The position numbers and the translations under genes were made by a program. DNA of 26,085 nucleotides from Gracilaria caudata (lineage: Eukaryota > Rhodophyta > Florideophyceae > Gracilariales > Gracilariaceae): the NCBI GenBank assembly GCA_030374735.1, contig JASCIV010000293.1, positions 1 through 26,085 on the forward strand, in the 5' to 3' direction. This document shows positions 1 through 9,606 of the stretch, in pieces (within the stretch, counting starts at the first letter, position 1; every line of letters begins with the position of its first letter). The notes beneath the pieces were generated by a model. It searched no databases. It was not told where the DNA came from and was given only the letters and a program-made list of their open reading frames with translations.

Positions 1-70
1 CTGCACTGTACTGTAGTGTATTGTACCGTACTGCATTGTACTGTACTGCATTGTACTATACTGCATTGCA
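1..70. repeat. 5-bp microsatellite (YTGTA/CTGCA)n
   Basis: About fourteen consecutive 5-bp units, mostly CTGTA, TTGTA or CTGCA, run from the window edge to about base 70, with an apparent higher-order alternation of CTGTA and CTGCA. The array may continue beyond the left edge. It is a simple tandem repeat with no coding role visible. Confidence 0.85.
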
Positions 71-575
71 CGCTTGTGTTCCTCATCTCTCCGTGCTGTG
101 CTGCTTCCATTTATATTTTAAATTGCAGCACTGCCATAATACACCTCATTGAAACACCATGATATACGGTTGATATGCAATAGATGTACACATGTATATT
201 TGGAATTGCATAATATTTGGTATATATTTCCGACAGGCGTGTTAGAGTCTTCGTCTCTCTGAGCAAAGGAAGATGACACATGCCGGGGTCTGGGAGTATA
301 CACTTGAAACTCAGATTCATCTGCAAAATCCGAGGTTTTAGGCTAGGTGGCCGGCTAAGACTCATCTACATGACCAAAATCTTCAGTTTCTCCTGAGACA
401 TGTTCGATTTCATATAGCCCGGATTCTATATAGTAGCTCGTACCCTCGATCTTGCTAAATGTTGTGTTCGGTGCGTAAGCAGATGTTTCAAAACCGGCTT
501 CTGTGAACGCCTGAGTAAAGATGTCTATATACCTTCAGGAATGTCTACTTCCAATTTAATGTGCCTCATTCGTTA
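71..575. other. No recognisable gene
   Basis: About 500 bases with only short overlapping open frames on the minus strand (for example 111-365) that show no domain and no conserved motif. I see no RNA gene or repeat here apart from the microsatellite at the left. Confidence 0.5.
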
Positions 576-1043
576 TCACGGCCAGGGATTGTATATCTGT
601 TGCAATACCCGGGTACCACAACTCATGAACAGCGTCTCCGGGATATTCGATCTTGCCTGCTGCTCCTGAGGCACATGAAGTATGGAAACATTCTGTCGGG
701 TCTCTTCAAAACCTCCCCATCCTGCCCATTCGTCTCTTGCAGGTTGTGTGCTTTCACACAAAACTTCAAAGCTGTCGTCCATTCGGTTCCTTCCACGATC
801 CTCACCAACATCAAAACATGTCAAATCAGGTTCGCCAGATGCGGGCATTGATGTCGTGATATTAATTTCTTCCCTGGTAGAGAGATGTGTCTTCTTCTCC
901 GAATGAGCGTCTGCTTCTCGTCTCCCGGATAATTCCTGCCCTGTATCACCGCCAATCATCAGTGCGGTCTTTGCTTCTTGCTCCTCTGGGAAACTGAACG
1001 CCGGAGGACTTGACTCTTTCACTTCCTCCGCAACATCGCCCAC
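576..1043 (-). CDS. Unknown acidic ORF in left inverted-repeat arm (155 aa)
   Basis: An open frame of 155 codons rich in Glu, Ser and Arg, with no domain I recognise. Its first 100 or so residues match the ORF at 9295-9606 in the opposite arm (shared words include ESSPPAFSFP, GQELS, ASGEPDL and FEVLCEST), so the reading frame has been kept between two diverged copies, which supports real coding. The partner begins with ATG where this copy has GTG, so the start codon has probably been lost here. This copy extends about 50 residues further at the C-terminus, because the partner is cut short by a MITE. Function unknown; it may belong to the element that the inverted repeats delimit. Confidence 0.5.
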   Translation of the reverse strand: MGDVAEEVKESSPPAFSFPEEQEAKTALMIGGDTGQELSGRREADAHSEKKTHLSTREEINITTSMPASGEPDLTCFDVGEDRGRNRMDDSFEVLCESTQPARDEWAGWGGFEETRQNVSILHVPQEQQARSNIPETLFMSCGTRVLQQIYNPWP

Positions 1044-1535
1044 GACGATTTTCTTTGACTTGTCCTAAGAGAGAAAGTCACCATTGTCCGTCCACTACCC
1101 CCATTTAGTGCGGGAGATGTCTGGGTATCTGCCTTGCACAGTGGTCTTAGATAAGAGGCAGGTTCTCAATTGTGGGCTGCGATCTGAGAAGCAAGTCCTG
1201 TCAACAAGCGCTGCGTGGGACACGACGTCACTCAGCAAGCAAGTCTAGTTGGTGCCACGCAACGCCTGCCGACTTAGAACTGCGTACTCTTCGCAACCAG
1301 ATGGCTTGAAGCTGGAACAAGCGGTTAAGGTGTGAGAAAGCTGCGGCTCTTGAAGAATGCTAAACCATGTGGCGTGGTCATGACGAAGTCCTTGTCGCCC
1401 GGGTTTTGTCCTTGGGGGTCTGTTTTCCAAAGTTCGATACTTTGTTCTTCACGACAAGTCAGATTCGCGCGTACCTTTCTCGTCATCTGCCACATACTTT
1501 ATGTGAATATTTCAAAACTCTTCGCAAATCTTCGG
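738..1535 (+). repeat. Left arm of ~800-bp inverted repeat pair
   Basis: The reverse complement of this segment matches 8795-9600. The best stretch, around 1285-1355, is nearly identical to the reverse complement of 8995-9065 (shared word GCAACCAGATGGCTTG), and similarity continues outward through the ORF and inward to about 1535 with more substitutions and small gaps. The outer limit of detectable similarity is set by the MITE-like sequence that begins at 9602 in the other arm, so the original arm may have been longer. Confidence 0.85.
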
Positions 1536-1586
1536 GCGGAAGAATAGGTCATACGTACAGCGCACAAACATTGGCAAGCTCTCATA

Positions 1587-1608
1587 TGACGTAACAAAAG
1601 TGACGTAA
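1587..1608. promoter_or_regulatory. Tandem TGACGTAA motifs
   Basis: TGACGTAA occurs twice, at 1587-1594 and 1601-1608, 14 bp apart. The motif matches the CRE/ATF type of bZIP site. The position just inside the left arm is suggestive, but no adjacent gene start shows that it is functional. Confidence 0.25.
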
Positions 1609-1623
1609 GAAAGATCTATACAT

Positions 1624-1911
1624 CTATGAACATCGAATCTGGCCGATACATGGCCGACCATTGGCCGAAAGAAGGTCTTGTTCGCCGAAAATTTGTGAGA
1701 ACGCGTAACTCGTGTACAGAAACACATTTGTTCTTGGACTTCGGCCATGTTTTGGCCATATCTCGGCCATATTTTGTCCATATGAACTGGAAGAGAACTT
1801 CTTTATGTACACGAGTTACACGTTCTCACAAATTTTCCGCGAATAAGGCCTTCTTGCGGCCATTGGTCGGCCATATATCGGCCATATATCGGCCAGATTC
1901 GATGTTCATAG
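1624..1911. mobile_element. Palindromic MITE with long terminal inverted repeats
   Basis: A 288-bp element whose ends are exact inverted repeats (CTATGAACATCGAATCTGGCC at the left, its reverse complement at the right). The inverted arms extend about 95-105 bp, to the paired words ACTCGTGTACA at about 1708-1718 and TGTACACGAGT at about 1805-1815. Copies of GGCCAT or GGCCGA are scattered through both arms and the centre. If the repeat proper starts at TGAACATCG, a TA dinucleotide flanks each end, as in a TA target duplication. There is no transposase. A partial relative lies at 9602. The class is not resolved. Confidence 0.8.
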
Positions 1912-2119
1912 GCTATTAGTGACACACGGCCCCGACGACGATCTCAGAATTGATCCATGACAAGTTGGTTTTCACAAAGCCACACCTTCACCTCTTCTAT
2001 CTTGGGCCCCGGAGTCAATCTTTTAGCTCTTGAACTAATGACTTTCACCATGCCAAACATTCACTTCAAGTACGTACACGTTTTATTCTGCTTTGAGGAT
2101 TTCTCTACAGTAACTGAAA
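1912..2119. other. No recognisable gene
   Basis: Short spacer between the MITE and the decayed ORF region. A 77-codon frame begins at 1957 but shows no domain and overlaps the better-supported frame at 2120 onward. Confidence 0.4.
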
Positions 2120-3105
2120 AGTTCATTCCCCCGAAAGATACTCAGAACTTCTCAAACCAAACCCATATTATGACCCTCTTCTTAACTTAATATGCAACAG
2201 CGTACAGCCATATACAAAACCTCTTTACGACAAAATCTGCAAATCAATTGTGAACTTTATTTCGGCAAATGCTTTACCATTAGATGTTGCTCAACCTGTG
2301 TACCGAGCAATTTAGCAAAAGCATATCCTGTCTTATCCATGGCTTGTAGACTATAATCGTTTTACTTTGAGAGCTTTGAGTATCATGAAAAACTATAATC
2401 GGATTTTATACAACAACATCATTAAGCAAATTCGTCGAGTGGTCTCAGACAAAGTTCGTTCTTCTCTACCAATTTTTGTTCGTTGCCTGTTCCTATCCGA
2501 GGGAAAAGGTAATTCTAAATCTGGTGTTGGATATCGACCGTGATGAAATTTTTACTGTGTATCTAGGTTCAATAAAAGTGCACTACAACGAAGTCACATA
2601 CAATGTGTTTCAAGAGATTCTGCTGTCCATTATTGAAGAATACGTCAAAATCGATCAAATTGAACGTATTTCGGGTAAGGGATTCGTTTGTAATGACTTG
2701 CTGAGGTTTCTCTGCATTCGTCACGAGCTCATGCGACTGACCTACCAAGACGTTTGCACGCAATTCAATTACTTCATCCTTGACAATTTGTCTACTACGA
2801 CAATAACTACTTACAAGGGCCCTGTTGCGACTCGGCCCAGAAAGCTGTACATGTTTGGAGTTTGGAACATGACCATCAAATTCCCCAAATCTTGGGATCG
2901 TTTTCATTCTGTCGAGGATTCTATCTTGCACTCGGTAAAGACATTACTTCTTCCTCTTTCCATTTACGAGAAAACGTTTTCCTTTACTTACGAGGATTTG
3001 TTTTCTTTTAGATTGTCGAGACACAGATCGATGACTAGGGATTTACGCTTCCGAAAAAAAGAATGTGCTTTTATCCTCCAGGGTTTTTCCTATACACAGT
3101 ATTGA
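2120..3105 (+). pseudogene. Decayed unknown protein, possibly hAT-like transposase
   Basis: One frame is open from about 2125 to 2535 apart from TAG at 2313-2315. Around residues 45-75 of that frame are words such as FISANALPLDVAQ and, after the stop, SYPWLVDYNRFTLRAL, which loosely resemble the segment before the catalytic core of hAT transposases (Phe-x4-LP followed by a P-S/N-R-x-T stretch). The coding then shifts into another frame, 2476-3105, with 209 codons containing LVLDIDRDEIFTVYLGSIKVHY, which could correspond to the D-G-W-T region, but no catalytic motif is convincing. AT-rich compared with its neighbours. It may equally be an unrelated unknown protein. Confidence 0.3.
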
Positions 3106-3164
3106 CAGCATCAACCTCTTTAGACAATTCTGTAAATGAAAGCATTTTCTGCCGTCATGCTGGC

Positions 3165-3665
3165 ACCCAGATGCTCTGTTTGTCGTTCATCGTCAAATTG
3201 TTCTTCGCATCACTGCTTATATCCTTCACAGTGATGTTCAAATTACCTTCTCACTAATATTGAAGACAACCTCACTCCGAGCAACCGTGAGGGGCACATT
3301 GGAAGTACCAGGCTTCTCAAATTGTCGGCACAAGTTGCTATCCATGACTCTATCCATGTCACGGGTAGATTCACCCTCAAGAACCTGAATAAGCGCGTCA
3401 TGTTGTTTCCTGGATCATGTTGATAACATTGACTGCTTCTTGCTCCGGAAAGAATATTTTGCTTGACGAGCAGAGTCACGACAGCACCAGAGGTCTCGAC
3501 ACCGAGAGACTGTTGCGTGATATCGAGTAGTAGCAGATCCTACGAGATTTATGCAGCCAAGATAGCCACCTGCACTGTAGCAGCTTGGGAAACGATCGTA
3601 TTGGGGTTGAGGGTCTTGCAAACCTCCTTGCCGTTCAACAAGTCAAGAAGAAAACTCTGAACCTG
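3165..3665 (-). pseudogene. HSP70 chaperone fragment (pseudogene)
   Basis: Three frames on the minus strand read in order as the end of an HSP70 nucleotide-binding domain and the start of the substrate-binding domain. About 3660-3552 gives LLNGKEVCKTLNP and AATVQVAILA (family: FFNGKELNKSINP, GAAVQAAILS). About 3537-3440 gives LLLDITQQSLGVETSG (family: LLLDVTPLSLGIETAGG). The next frames give VLEGESTRDMD, CRQFE, SEVVFNI and GNLNITVKDIS (family: YEGERAMTKDNN, GKFEL, IEVTFDI, GILNVSA). Several frameshifts and stops separate the pieces, and the N-terminal ATPase half and C-terminal lid are absent, so this cannot make a chaperone. The order of blocks is fully collinear with HSP70, so the identification is firm even though the gene is dead. 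Confidence 0.8.
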
Positions 3666-4164
3666 AGGCTACGTTCAATGAGCTTGATCGAACGAATACG
3701 TAACAATTTCCTCTCGTAGGTCGGCGAGCATCAGAAAGATTACACCATAGTTAATGACCTCTACGCGAAACCATAAATTTGATAGCCGCCGTCAGCCTAT
3801 TTATTCTACTGTAACCCACAGATGTTCATGGTTCTCTCCTTAATGATGTGCTTGGCAACGTTCTTGATTTACGAGAATGAGTGTAGAGTAGAGCGTGTTC
3901 CTCCTAGAGCTGTGAGAAGTCCTGTCATACCCATTAGGAAGTGAAAACATATCAAATTTGTCACATTCTGAGGGAGGATGAGAAATGAATCTTACAATTG
4001 GGTTCAATGGAAAGAAAGTGTGGGAAAGAAAGAAAAAGGCGTTAGTGGAATTCTTCCCAGTGGAAAGAGAGAGAGATAAGAATGAATTTCCAACCAGTCT
4101 CAAATGGTCCATGACGATGCATAAGTGAATGTCGAACCCGAGAGCACATGCTATAGTCTCTGAT
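3666..4164. other. No recognisable gene
   Basis: Spacer between the HSP70 fragment and the end of the hAT transposase. A purine-rich stretch on the plus strand lies at about 4000-4085 (GAAAGAAAGAAAAAGG). No HSP70 or hAT similarity continues into it. The left terminal repeat of the hAT element should be here if it survives, but I could not find a matching pair. Confidence 0.4.
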
Positions 4165-5166
4165 TCAGTTCATTCGGGGAGTATCTGAACTCGTCATATA
4201 TTCTGGAAACATCTCAACGGCTTCAGAAGTGGTGGCAAAGTCCAGTTGCATGGCCTTGGTCTCCTCTAGGTCCATATTAACTTGGATTTCTTCCGCCACT
4301 TTGCATGTGATAGCCTCGTTGTCGAAGAAGTTTGCAAAGTTCTGCATACTTTTCGTCCATGCACATGCACTTGCAGGTACGGAAGCCTTCCGAAAACCCA
4401 ACCTTAAAGCCGCGTAGTCAACATGATGAAGTTTTTGCACGGTTCTGTCACGCGATCGGAATAGAGATTCTTTGAATGCGCAAAATATCGATCTCGATAA
4501 TGTGTCCTGATGTAATGGGATTCTTTTGGAAGGTCGTACACGAGTTGGAAGACTAAAACCGCGTTCCGTGCTTGACAAGGAGGGAATCGAGCACAAAATA
4601 CGTGCTAGAGCAAACTCCCGCAGGAGCGAAGAGTTATTGTAGTCCATCCAGTAGTTAACTGGTGTTCGGTTGTAAATTGTCCAAGAACACCGTAGGAGAG
4701 GATCCGCTGCTATTGAACGCCAAGAAGATCGAACCGGTACGAATTCTTGACAAATGCGTTCCACAGCTATACCCTCACCACCATCGATGGCAAGTTTCAG
4801 ACTCGGGGGGAAGCAATTGGACTGCACAAAAGACAGAACTTGGCTAGTGAGGTGAGGACGGAATTCTGCCGTGCTTTCTTTCATGCTTCGGAGGTCCAGT
4901 ATGTAGGCCACGCGATGAAGTAGTGTCAAAAGTGCTTGTGTGCTTCATTCTCCATAGAATCGCTGCGTGAAAACCTTAACCACTTCATATCTGCTCTGCG
5001 AGGTAAAAGAAGGCGTTAATGGAAGGTGCTGTACCTTCTCCATAAACTGCTTGGCCGCAGGATAAACTTCTAATAATAGAGACGACTCGTCGTCAAAGAT
5101 TCGTAGACACTGTCGAAGCAACCGAAGAATGTGGTAGATATCTAACAGTTTCCCTAGAAGAAAGAC

Positions 5167-5303
5167 ACGGGGTGCGCACGGGGTGTGCACGGGTTAAATT
5201 AGAAAAAATTTGGTGTTCAAAATGCCAGTCTACCCCGTGCGGCATCCGTGCACAACCCGATTTTGAACACTTAATTTTCTAAATAAACTCGTGCGCACCC
5301 CGT
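5167..5303. mobile_element. 137-bp MITE-like insertion inside the hAT gene
   Basis: A small element with inverted ends ACGGGGTGCGCACG and its reverse complement, and inner paired words TAAATTAGAAAA and TTTTCTAAATAA, then GTGTTCAAAAT and ATTTTGAACAC. It interrupts hAT coding sequence: on the minus strand the frame reads ...FWRRWN before it and resumes as FLLGKLLDI after it. A TA target duplication with one mutated copy (TA and TG) would fit but is not certain. It carries no gene. Confidence 0.7.
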
Positions 5304-6418
5304 ATTCCATCTACGCCAAAATGATTCTACTAGGGTTTGTCGTACAGCGAGTCGTCGCGTATAATTGCTTTGAACGACTCCCATTTTTCTCGGTGATCGC
5401 CGTACGGGTTTGTTTCAAAGTCGAAGCAATTGATTAGACTGAGGAGAACGGGTTTGCTCCTGAGAAGTGAAGCAGCTATGCGTTCCGAGAACACAAATCG
5501 AGTAGCAATCATTTTACACGAAAATAGATCCTTGGAAGGCAGCTGAGGTCGTCCGTATTGATCTTTTCCGGTACGTGATCGAGTGGAGGGACAGATTCTT
5601 GTGTACTGAGCCCTCAGCTCCTTGAACTTGATATGAAGCTTAGGATCGTTTCGAATATCTCCCAGAACGGCATATACCATTGAAAGAATCTGCTGCGCCC
5701 ATGCAATCTTTTCAATATCCTCCATTAACAAACGAGCCAGATGGATTTGATCTTGTACCGAAATGATACGGCGGTGTTTGTCCGACAAAGTTTGCTTCGC
5801 CTTCTTACATGAGATGGTATTGTCACTAAAAACAGCACATACTCGTGTCATACCTCCGAATTCCATCATCGCCTCCGCCACCAGTTGGGCGTAGAATTTC
5901 GTGTCGCAAGGAGATCCATGGAATATGAATTTCAAGCAAAATGTCCTCCTCACTCGCTCAGATCCAGTTACAGAGAGAAGAACGTTTACGGCCAATGGTT
6001 TGTTGCAATCCGTGGAGCTATCAAAAATTAGTGTACCGATTCTATCCTTAAGCGTTCCTCAAATACATTCTTTAACCCTTTCCTTGAATTTGTCGTAGTA
6101 TCCACATATGTTTTGGATTCCCATTCGTTCTGGAGCTGGTAGCAGCTTGCTTAGGGAAGGATTTGCGATTCTGATAAATCGATAAAAGTCATTGCTTCCC
6201 TTTTTGCGACTAAGAAGCGAATATGGGAGCATGTGGTTCACAAAGAGTTCGTCAGGAGCTCATTAAACGTTTTCCATTTTCCAAAAGGGTCATCACTTGC
6301 CGGCTACTTGTGCTTTCTGACTGACTCAGGCTTTGCTTCGTTTGGTACAATCACGGGGTTGCTTGATATCTGAAGTATACGAAGAGACTTGCTTGAGGAA
6401 GCAATACTCTTCTTCTTC

Positions 6419-6476
6419 CTAGAAATTTCTGGGTTAGCATGAAGCCCAGAGAAGTCGGAGCCACCGTCTTACTTAC
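6419..6476 (-). other. Intron in the hAT transposase gene (58 nt)
   Basis: On the minus strand the exon ends TCCAG and is followed by GTAAGTAAG, then a TGCTAACCC branch-like motif, then TTTCTAG. Splicing is in phase 2 and joins the BED-like region to a lysine- and serine-rich segment without changing the frame. The small size matches the other introns in the window. Confidence 0.7.
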
Positions 6477-6778
6477 CTGGAGCGATAGTATGCAAAGAGC
6501 TTCTTGTTCTGTAGCAGGCGATGGAGAGTTGCGGACGAAACCTTACCACAGCAAACGAAATGCTGACCTAGTTTGATATCATTCACAGGTTTTGACGTAG
6601 AGTACCATGAGCAGCACTTACAGGTCATATAGAAATTAAAAGCACCTGTGGTTTTGTCAACATAACTGCGCATTTCAAACAGCTGGTTCACCCACCACTT
6701 TTGCTTCTTAGTCTGATACTCGGGATCACTCTTTGACTGCGTTACACTACGCTTAGTATATGTTCCAGAACCGACATC

Positions 6779-7014
6779 TCATTATTAGACATTGAAAGTG
6801 TCATGATGATAGGAGCGTTTCGTGAGAAAGAAGAACGGTAATCCGGTTTAGAACGAAGATGGTAACAGATTAAAAAGAGAGATGGAGTTTGGAGAGTGGA
6901 AAATGATGGACGGTTTGAAGAGAGAGCGCTTTCGGCGAGAAAGAGATGATGGTGATAGACATGGGAGTACAGCAAGTGATCGGGGAAGCACTATAGAATG
7001 TACTTGTTGCGAGA
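6779..7014. other. Spacer between hAT and LINE
   Basis: Immediately upstream of the hAT frame on the minus strand are three stops in a row (TAATAATGA). On the plus strand a TAG at 6994-6996 closes the LINE frame upstream, so the LINE is 5'-truncated or its start has decayed. Neither element's terminal sequence could be recognised here. Confidence 0.4.
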
Positions 7015-8610
7015 ATGCTGACTCTTCTCGGTGTGGAGATTAAGAAAAGCTGCGGTGAGAGGAACGCAACCGTACTCAGTTATAAATCCAACAGTATGCG
7101 ATTTAGTGGACCTGGTCTTCCTTTGACTGTTTTGACTCGACACCTGGGAGGAGAACATATCGAAGGAGGAAAGTTCTTGGTTTGCATACTGCGAGTTTCA
7201 TTTTCGATACTCGATTTGTGCAATGGAACGGAGCAATCGATTATGCAGGTGAAAAACATTATCACAAACGGCCACTCACGTGTGGCTGTTCTGGATTTGA
7301 CAAAAGCGTATGACAAAGTTGACCGAAAACTAATGTCGCAAGTGTGCGCCTCGAGGCTGCCACTGGAACATGCTGCAATAACCTCTCTGTTGTTGCAACC
7401 AGTCAACGCTTGCATAACTGGAGATTGGAATGAAAACGAAGTTCAAATGACGCTTGGAGTTCCACAAGGTGACCCTTTCAGTTGTACATTGTTCAACACG
7501 TACATTGATTCCATGCTATATCGCGTTCAAGAGGTGCCATACTATGTGTCGGAGCGAGGTGCCAGTGCATTTGCCGACGATATTATACTCATGGCGAAGA
7601 CTGATAGCTGCTTACAGCAACTCCTGGACATATGCAGTAGTTCGGGACAAGAAATGAGAATGCAATGGAACACATCAAATGGCAAATCCATGGTATTAGA
7701 ACTACCGAGAAACCAAACACACTCAATGATGTTCAAGTTAGCAGGTGATGAACTAAGTGTGGTTGGTAGTGCAGTTTACCTCGGAGTGTCTCGGGACACT
7801 ACTGGGGTAACCGCGGACAAGCATTTGAAACGATTGATTAGTGCGCAACGTCGACTTGGAAGCCTGGCGAATGCGGGGCTACACCGCAATGGATTCGACA
7901 CGTGAAACTGTGTACGGTTGTACAGAGTATTTGTGAGGTCTATTTACGAATATGCACTGCATCTCGTGCCTCTCACTTGGCATCTGCCAATGGCGATTTT
8001 GAAATTGGAAGCCATTTTCTTCAAACTTGTTCTTGGAAAGATGGCATTTCGGTTTGGAACATACCGAGTGCCGATGATGAGGGCGCTTTTTCGATTGGAG
8101 TCGGCCACATGACGGAGAGTAGTGCGTGCGACCAAACGTCTGCGACACTATGAATTGTGTCGAGAAAAAACGCTACGTTTTGATTGTGGAGATAAATCCT
8201 GACCGGTGAAGTTGCACAGAGCATGTCCTCAACTGTCTCTGTTCACCTGGCATCCATCAATATGCACGTTGCGAGCAGATACCAACCACGCCGCTACTAC
8301 TGGAATAGAATCACTTCGACACCGAGAGTGGGAACTCGCATCTGCAAGAAGAGCCCACAAGATCCCATGTGAAGCGAAGGGAACATTTCCACCTGTTCTA
8401 CGGTTGACGAGAACATCACACCGCCACATGGGTATTCGATGGTACTTCAACGAAATGCCCGCAATCCCAACTGAAACTCAGAATATTCTGGGAAGTGAGT
8501 ACTGGACGTATGGAAGGCTGAAAGTACTGCTTGGAATGGAAGAATGGTCCCCAACGGAGAAGAAGAAGGCGACCGAAATACTTGAAATGTTAGAAGAGAA
8601 ACTGGTGTAG
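7015..8610 (+). pseudogene. Non-LTR retrotransposon (LINE) reverse transcriptase, 5'-truncated
   Basis: A single reading frame of about 530 codons broken only by three TGA codons, at 7903-7905, 8110-8112 and 8200-8202. Residues about 89-105 carry RT motif A (VAVLDLTKAYDKVDRKLM), about 147-158 motif B (LGVPQGDPFSCTLFN) and about 186-193 motif C (FADDIILM), so the three catalytic aspartates are intact. A thumb-like part follows with YLGV and, after the first TGA, LYRVFVRSIYEYALHL, which is typical of LINE RTs. No apurinic endonuclease domain is present upstream, and no recognisable RNase H follows. ATG at 7015 is the first Met after an upstream TAG and need not be the true start. The product would copy element RNA at a nicked target; this copy is defective. 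Confidence 0.85.
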
Positions 8611-8740
8611 CGCTCCAGATGTATGGGAAACAGTAGACTGTAGTCGACTAGCATAGTGAACCAGATGAATTTGTTACTCTGCTGCTCTACATGGGACATT
8701 GGGAACACTATAAATAAACTGCATTTGATTGGAAAAAAAA
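8611..8740 (+). mobile_element. LINE 3' untranslated region with poly(A) tail
   Basis: After the TAG at 8608-8610 there are about 100 noncoding bases, then AATAAA at 8713-8718 and a run of eight A at 8733-8740. This is the expected 3' end of a LINE inserted from polyadenylated RNA. I did not find a clear target-site duplication, probably because the 5' end is truncated or diverged. Confidence 0.6.
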
Positions 8741-8794
8741 GACAAAATTTGGACACGAGATCGGCCCCGAATTTTAAAACAGTCACCTACTTTA

Positions 8795-9600
8795 TCCGAA
8801 ACTTTCAAAAAATTTGGAATAAAAGCTGAAAAATACGTTGCAGAGGATGAGAGAAGCTACGCGAGAATCTGACGCGCCGTGGAGAACAAGATTTGATGAC
8901 GAACTCTGACAAAAGAAAGAGCTAAGAAACGGAACCCGGACAACCAGAACTTCGTTGTGACCACGCCATATGGTTAAGTGTTCCTCAAGACGCCACAGCT
9001 TTCTCACACCTTAACCGCTTGTTCCAGCTCCAAGCCATCTGGTTGCGAAGAGTACGCAGTTCTAATTCGGCAGGCGTTGCCTTGCACCATCTAGACTTGC
9101 TTGCTGAGTGACGTCGTGTCCCACGTAGCGCTTGTTGACAGGACTTACTTCTGAGATCGCAGCGCACAATTGAGAACCTGCCTTCTATCTAAGAACACTG
9201 TGCAAGGCAGATACCCGAACATCTCGGGCACTAATGGGGGTAGTGGACGGACATTGGTGACTTTCCCTTTTAGGACAAGTCAAACGAAATCGTCATGGGC
9301 GAGGTTGCGGAGAAAGGGAAAGAGTCTAGTCCTCCCGCGTTCAGTTTCCCAGGGGAGCAAGAAGCAAAGACCCCACTGGCGAATGGCGATGATAGAGGGC
9401 AAGAATTGTCCGAACGACGAGAAGCAGAGGCTCATTCGGAGAACAAGACACATTTCTGTACCAGGGAAGACGCGAATATCACGACACCAATGCTCGCATC
9501 TGGAGAACCTGATTTGAAGTTTTCTGATGTTGATGAGGATCGTGGAAGGAACCAAATGGACGACATGTTTGAAGTTTTGTGTGAAAGTACAGAACCTGCC
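8795..9600 (-). repeat. Right arm of ~800-bp inverted repeat pair
   Basis: Reverse complement of 738-1535, with the strongest match at 8995-9065. It begins about 55 bp after the LINE poly(A) tail and ends where the MITE-like sequence starts at 9602. With the left arm it brackets about 7.3 kb of transposon and pseudogene sequence. Confidence 0.85.
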
Positions 9601-9606
9601 CTATGA
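9295..9606 (+). CDS. Unknown acidic ORF in right arm, truncated (103 aa)
   Basis: Begins ATGGGCGAGG and matches the left-arm ORF residue by residue with conservative changes (ESSPPAFSFPGEQEAK, GQELSERREAEAHSENK, FEVLCESTEPA). It keeps an ATG start, which the left copy has lost. The stop codon TGA at 9604-9606 is part of the MITE terminal repeat (CTATGAACATT), so the C-terminal 50 or so residues seen in the left copy are missing. No domain recognised. Conservation of the frame between two diverged copies suggests past selection on the protein. Confidence 0.5.
   Translation: MGEVAEKGKESSPPAFSFPGEQEAKTPLANGDDRGQELSERREAEAHSENKTHFCTREDANITTPMLASGEPDLKFSDVDEDRGRNQMDDMFEVLCESTEPAL

Larger units (their letters stand above)
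4165..6778 (-). pseudogene. hAT-family transposase, decayed
   Basis: Read from 6778 downward the pieces follow the order of a hAT transposase. About 6760-6478 gives a BED-like zinc-finger region (CKCC then CC, with WWVNQLFEM before it). A 58-nt intron follows. About 6260-6062 gives HMLPYSLLSR and LSKLLPAPERMG, the usual segment before the core. About 6058-5333 gives LIFDSSTDCNKPLAVN and VFSDNTISCKKAKQTL, matching the D-x-W-T and t-DNa-s-m positions, then a long helical part. About 5320-4948 gives ESFWRRW and GKLLDIYHILRLLRQCLRIFD. About 4944-4165 gives the C-terminal dimerisation region, with LARILCSIPSLSSTERGFS. Breaks: TAG at 6304-6306, a frameshift near 6270, TGA at 6059-6061, TAG and a frameshift at about 5330, a 137-bp insertion at 5167-5303, and TGA at 4945-4947. 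Not functional. Confidence 0.85.

Noticed and set aside
7944..8224. Several minus-strand ORFs opposite the LINE
   Set aside because: They are antisense shadows of a reverse transcriptase frame with clear motifs.
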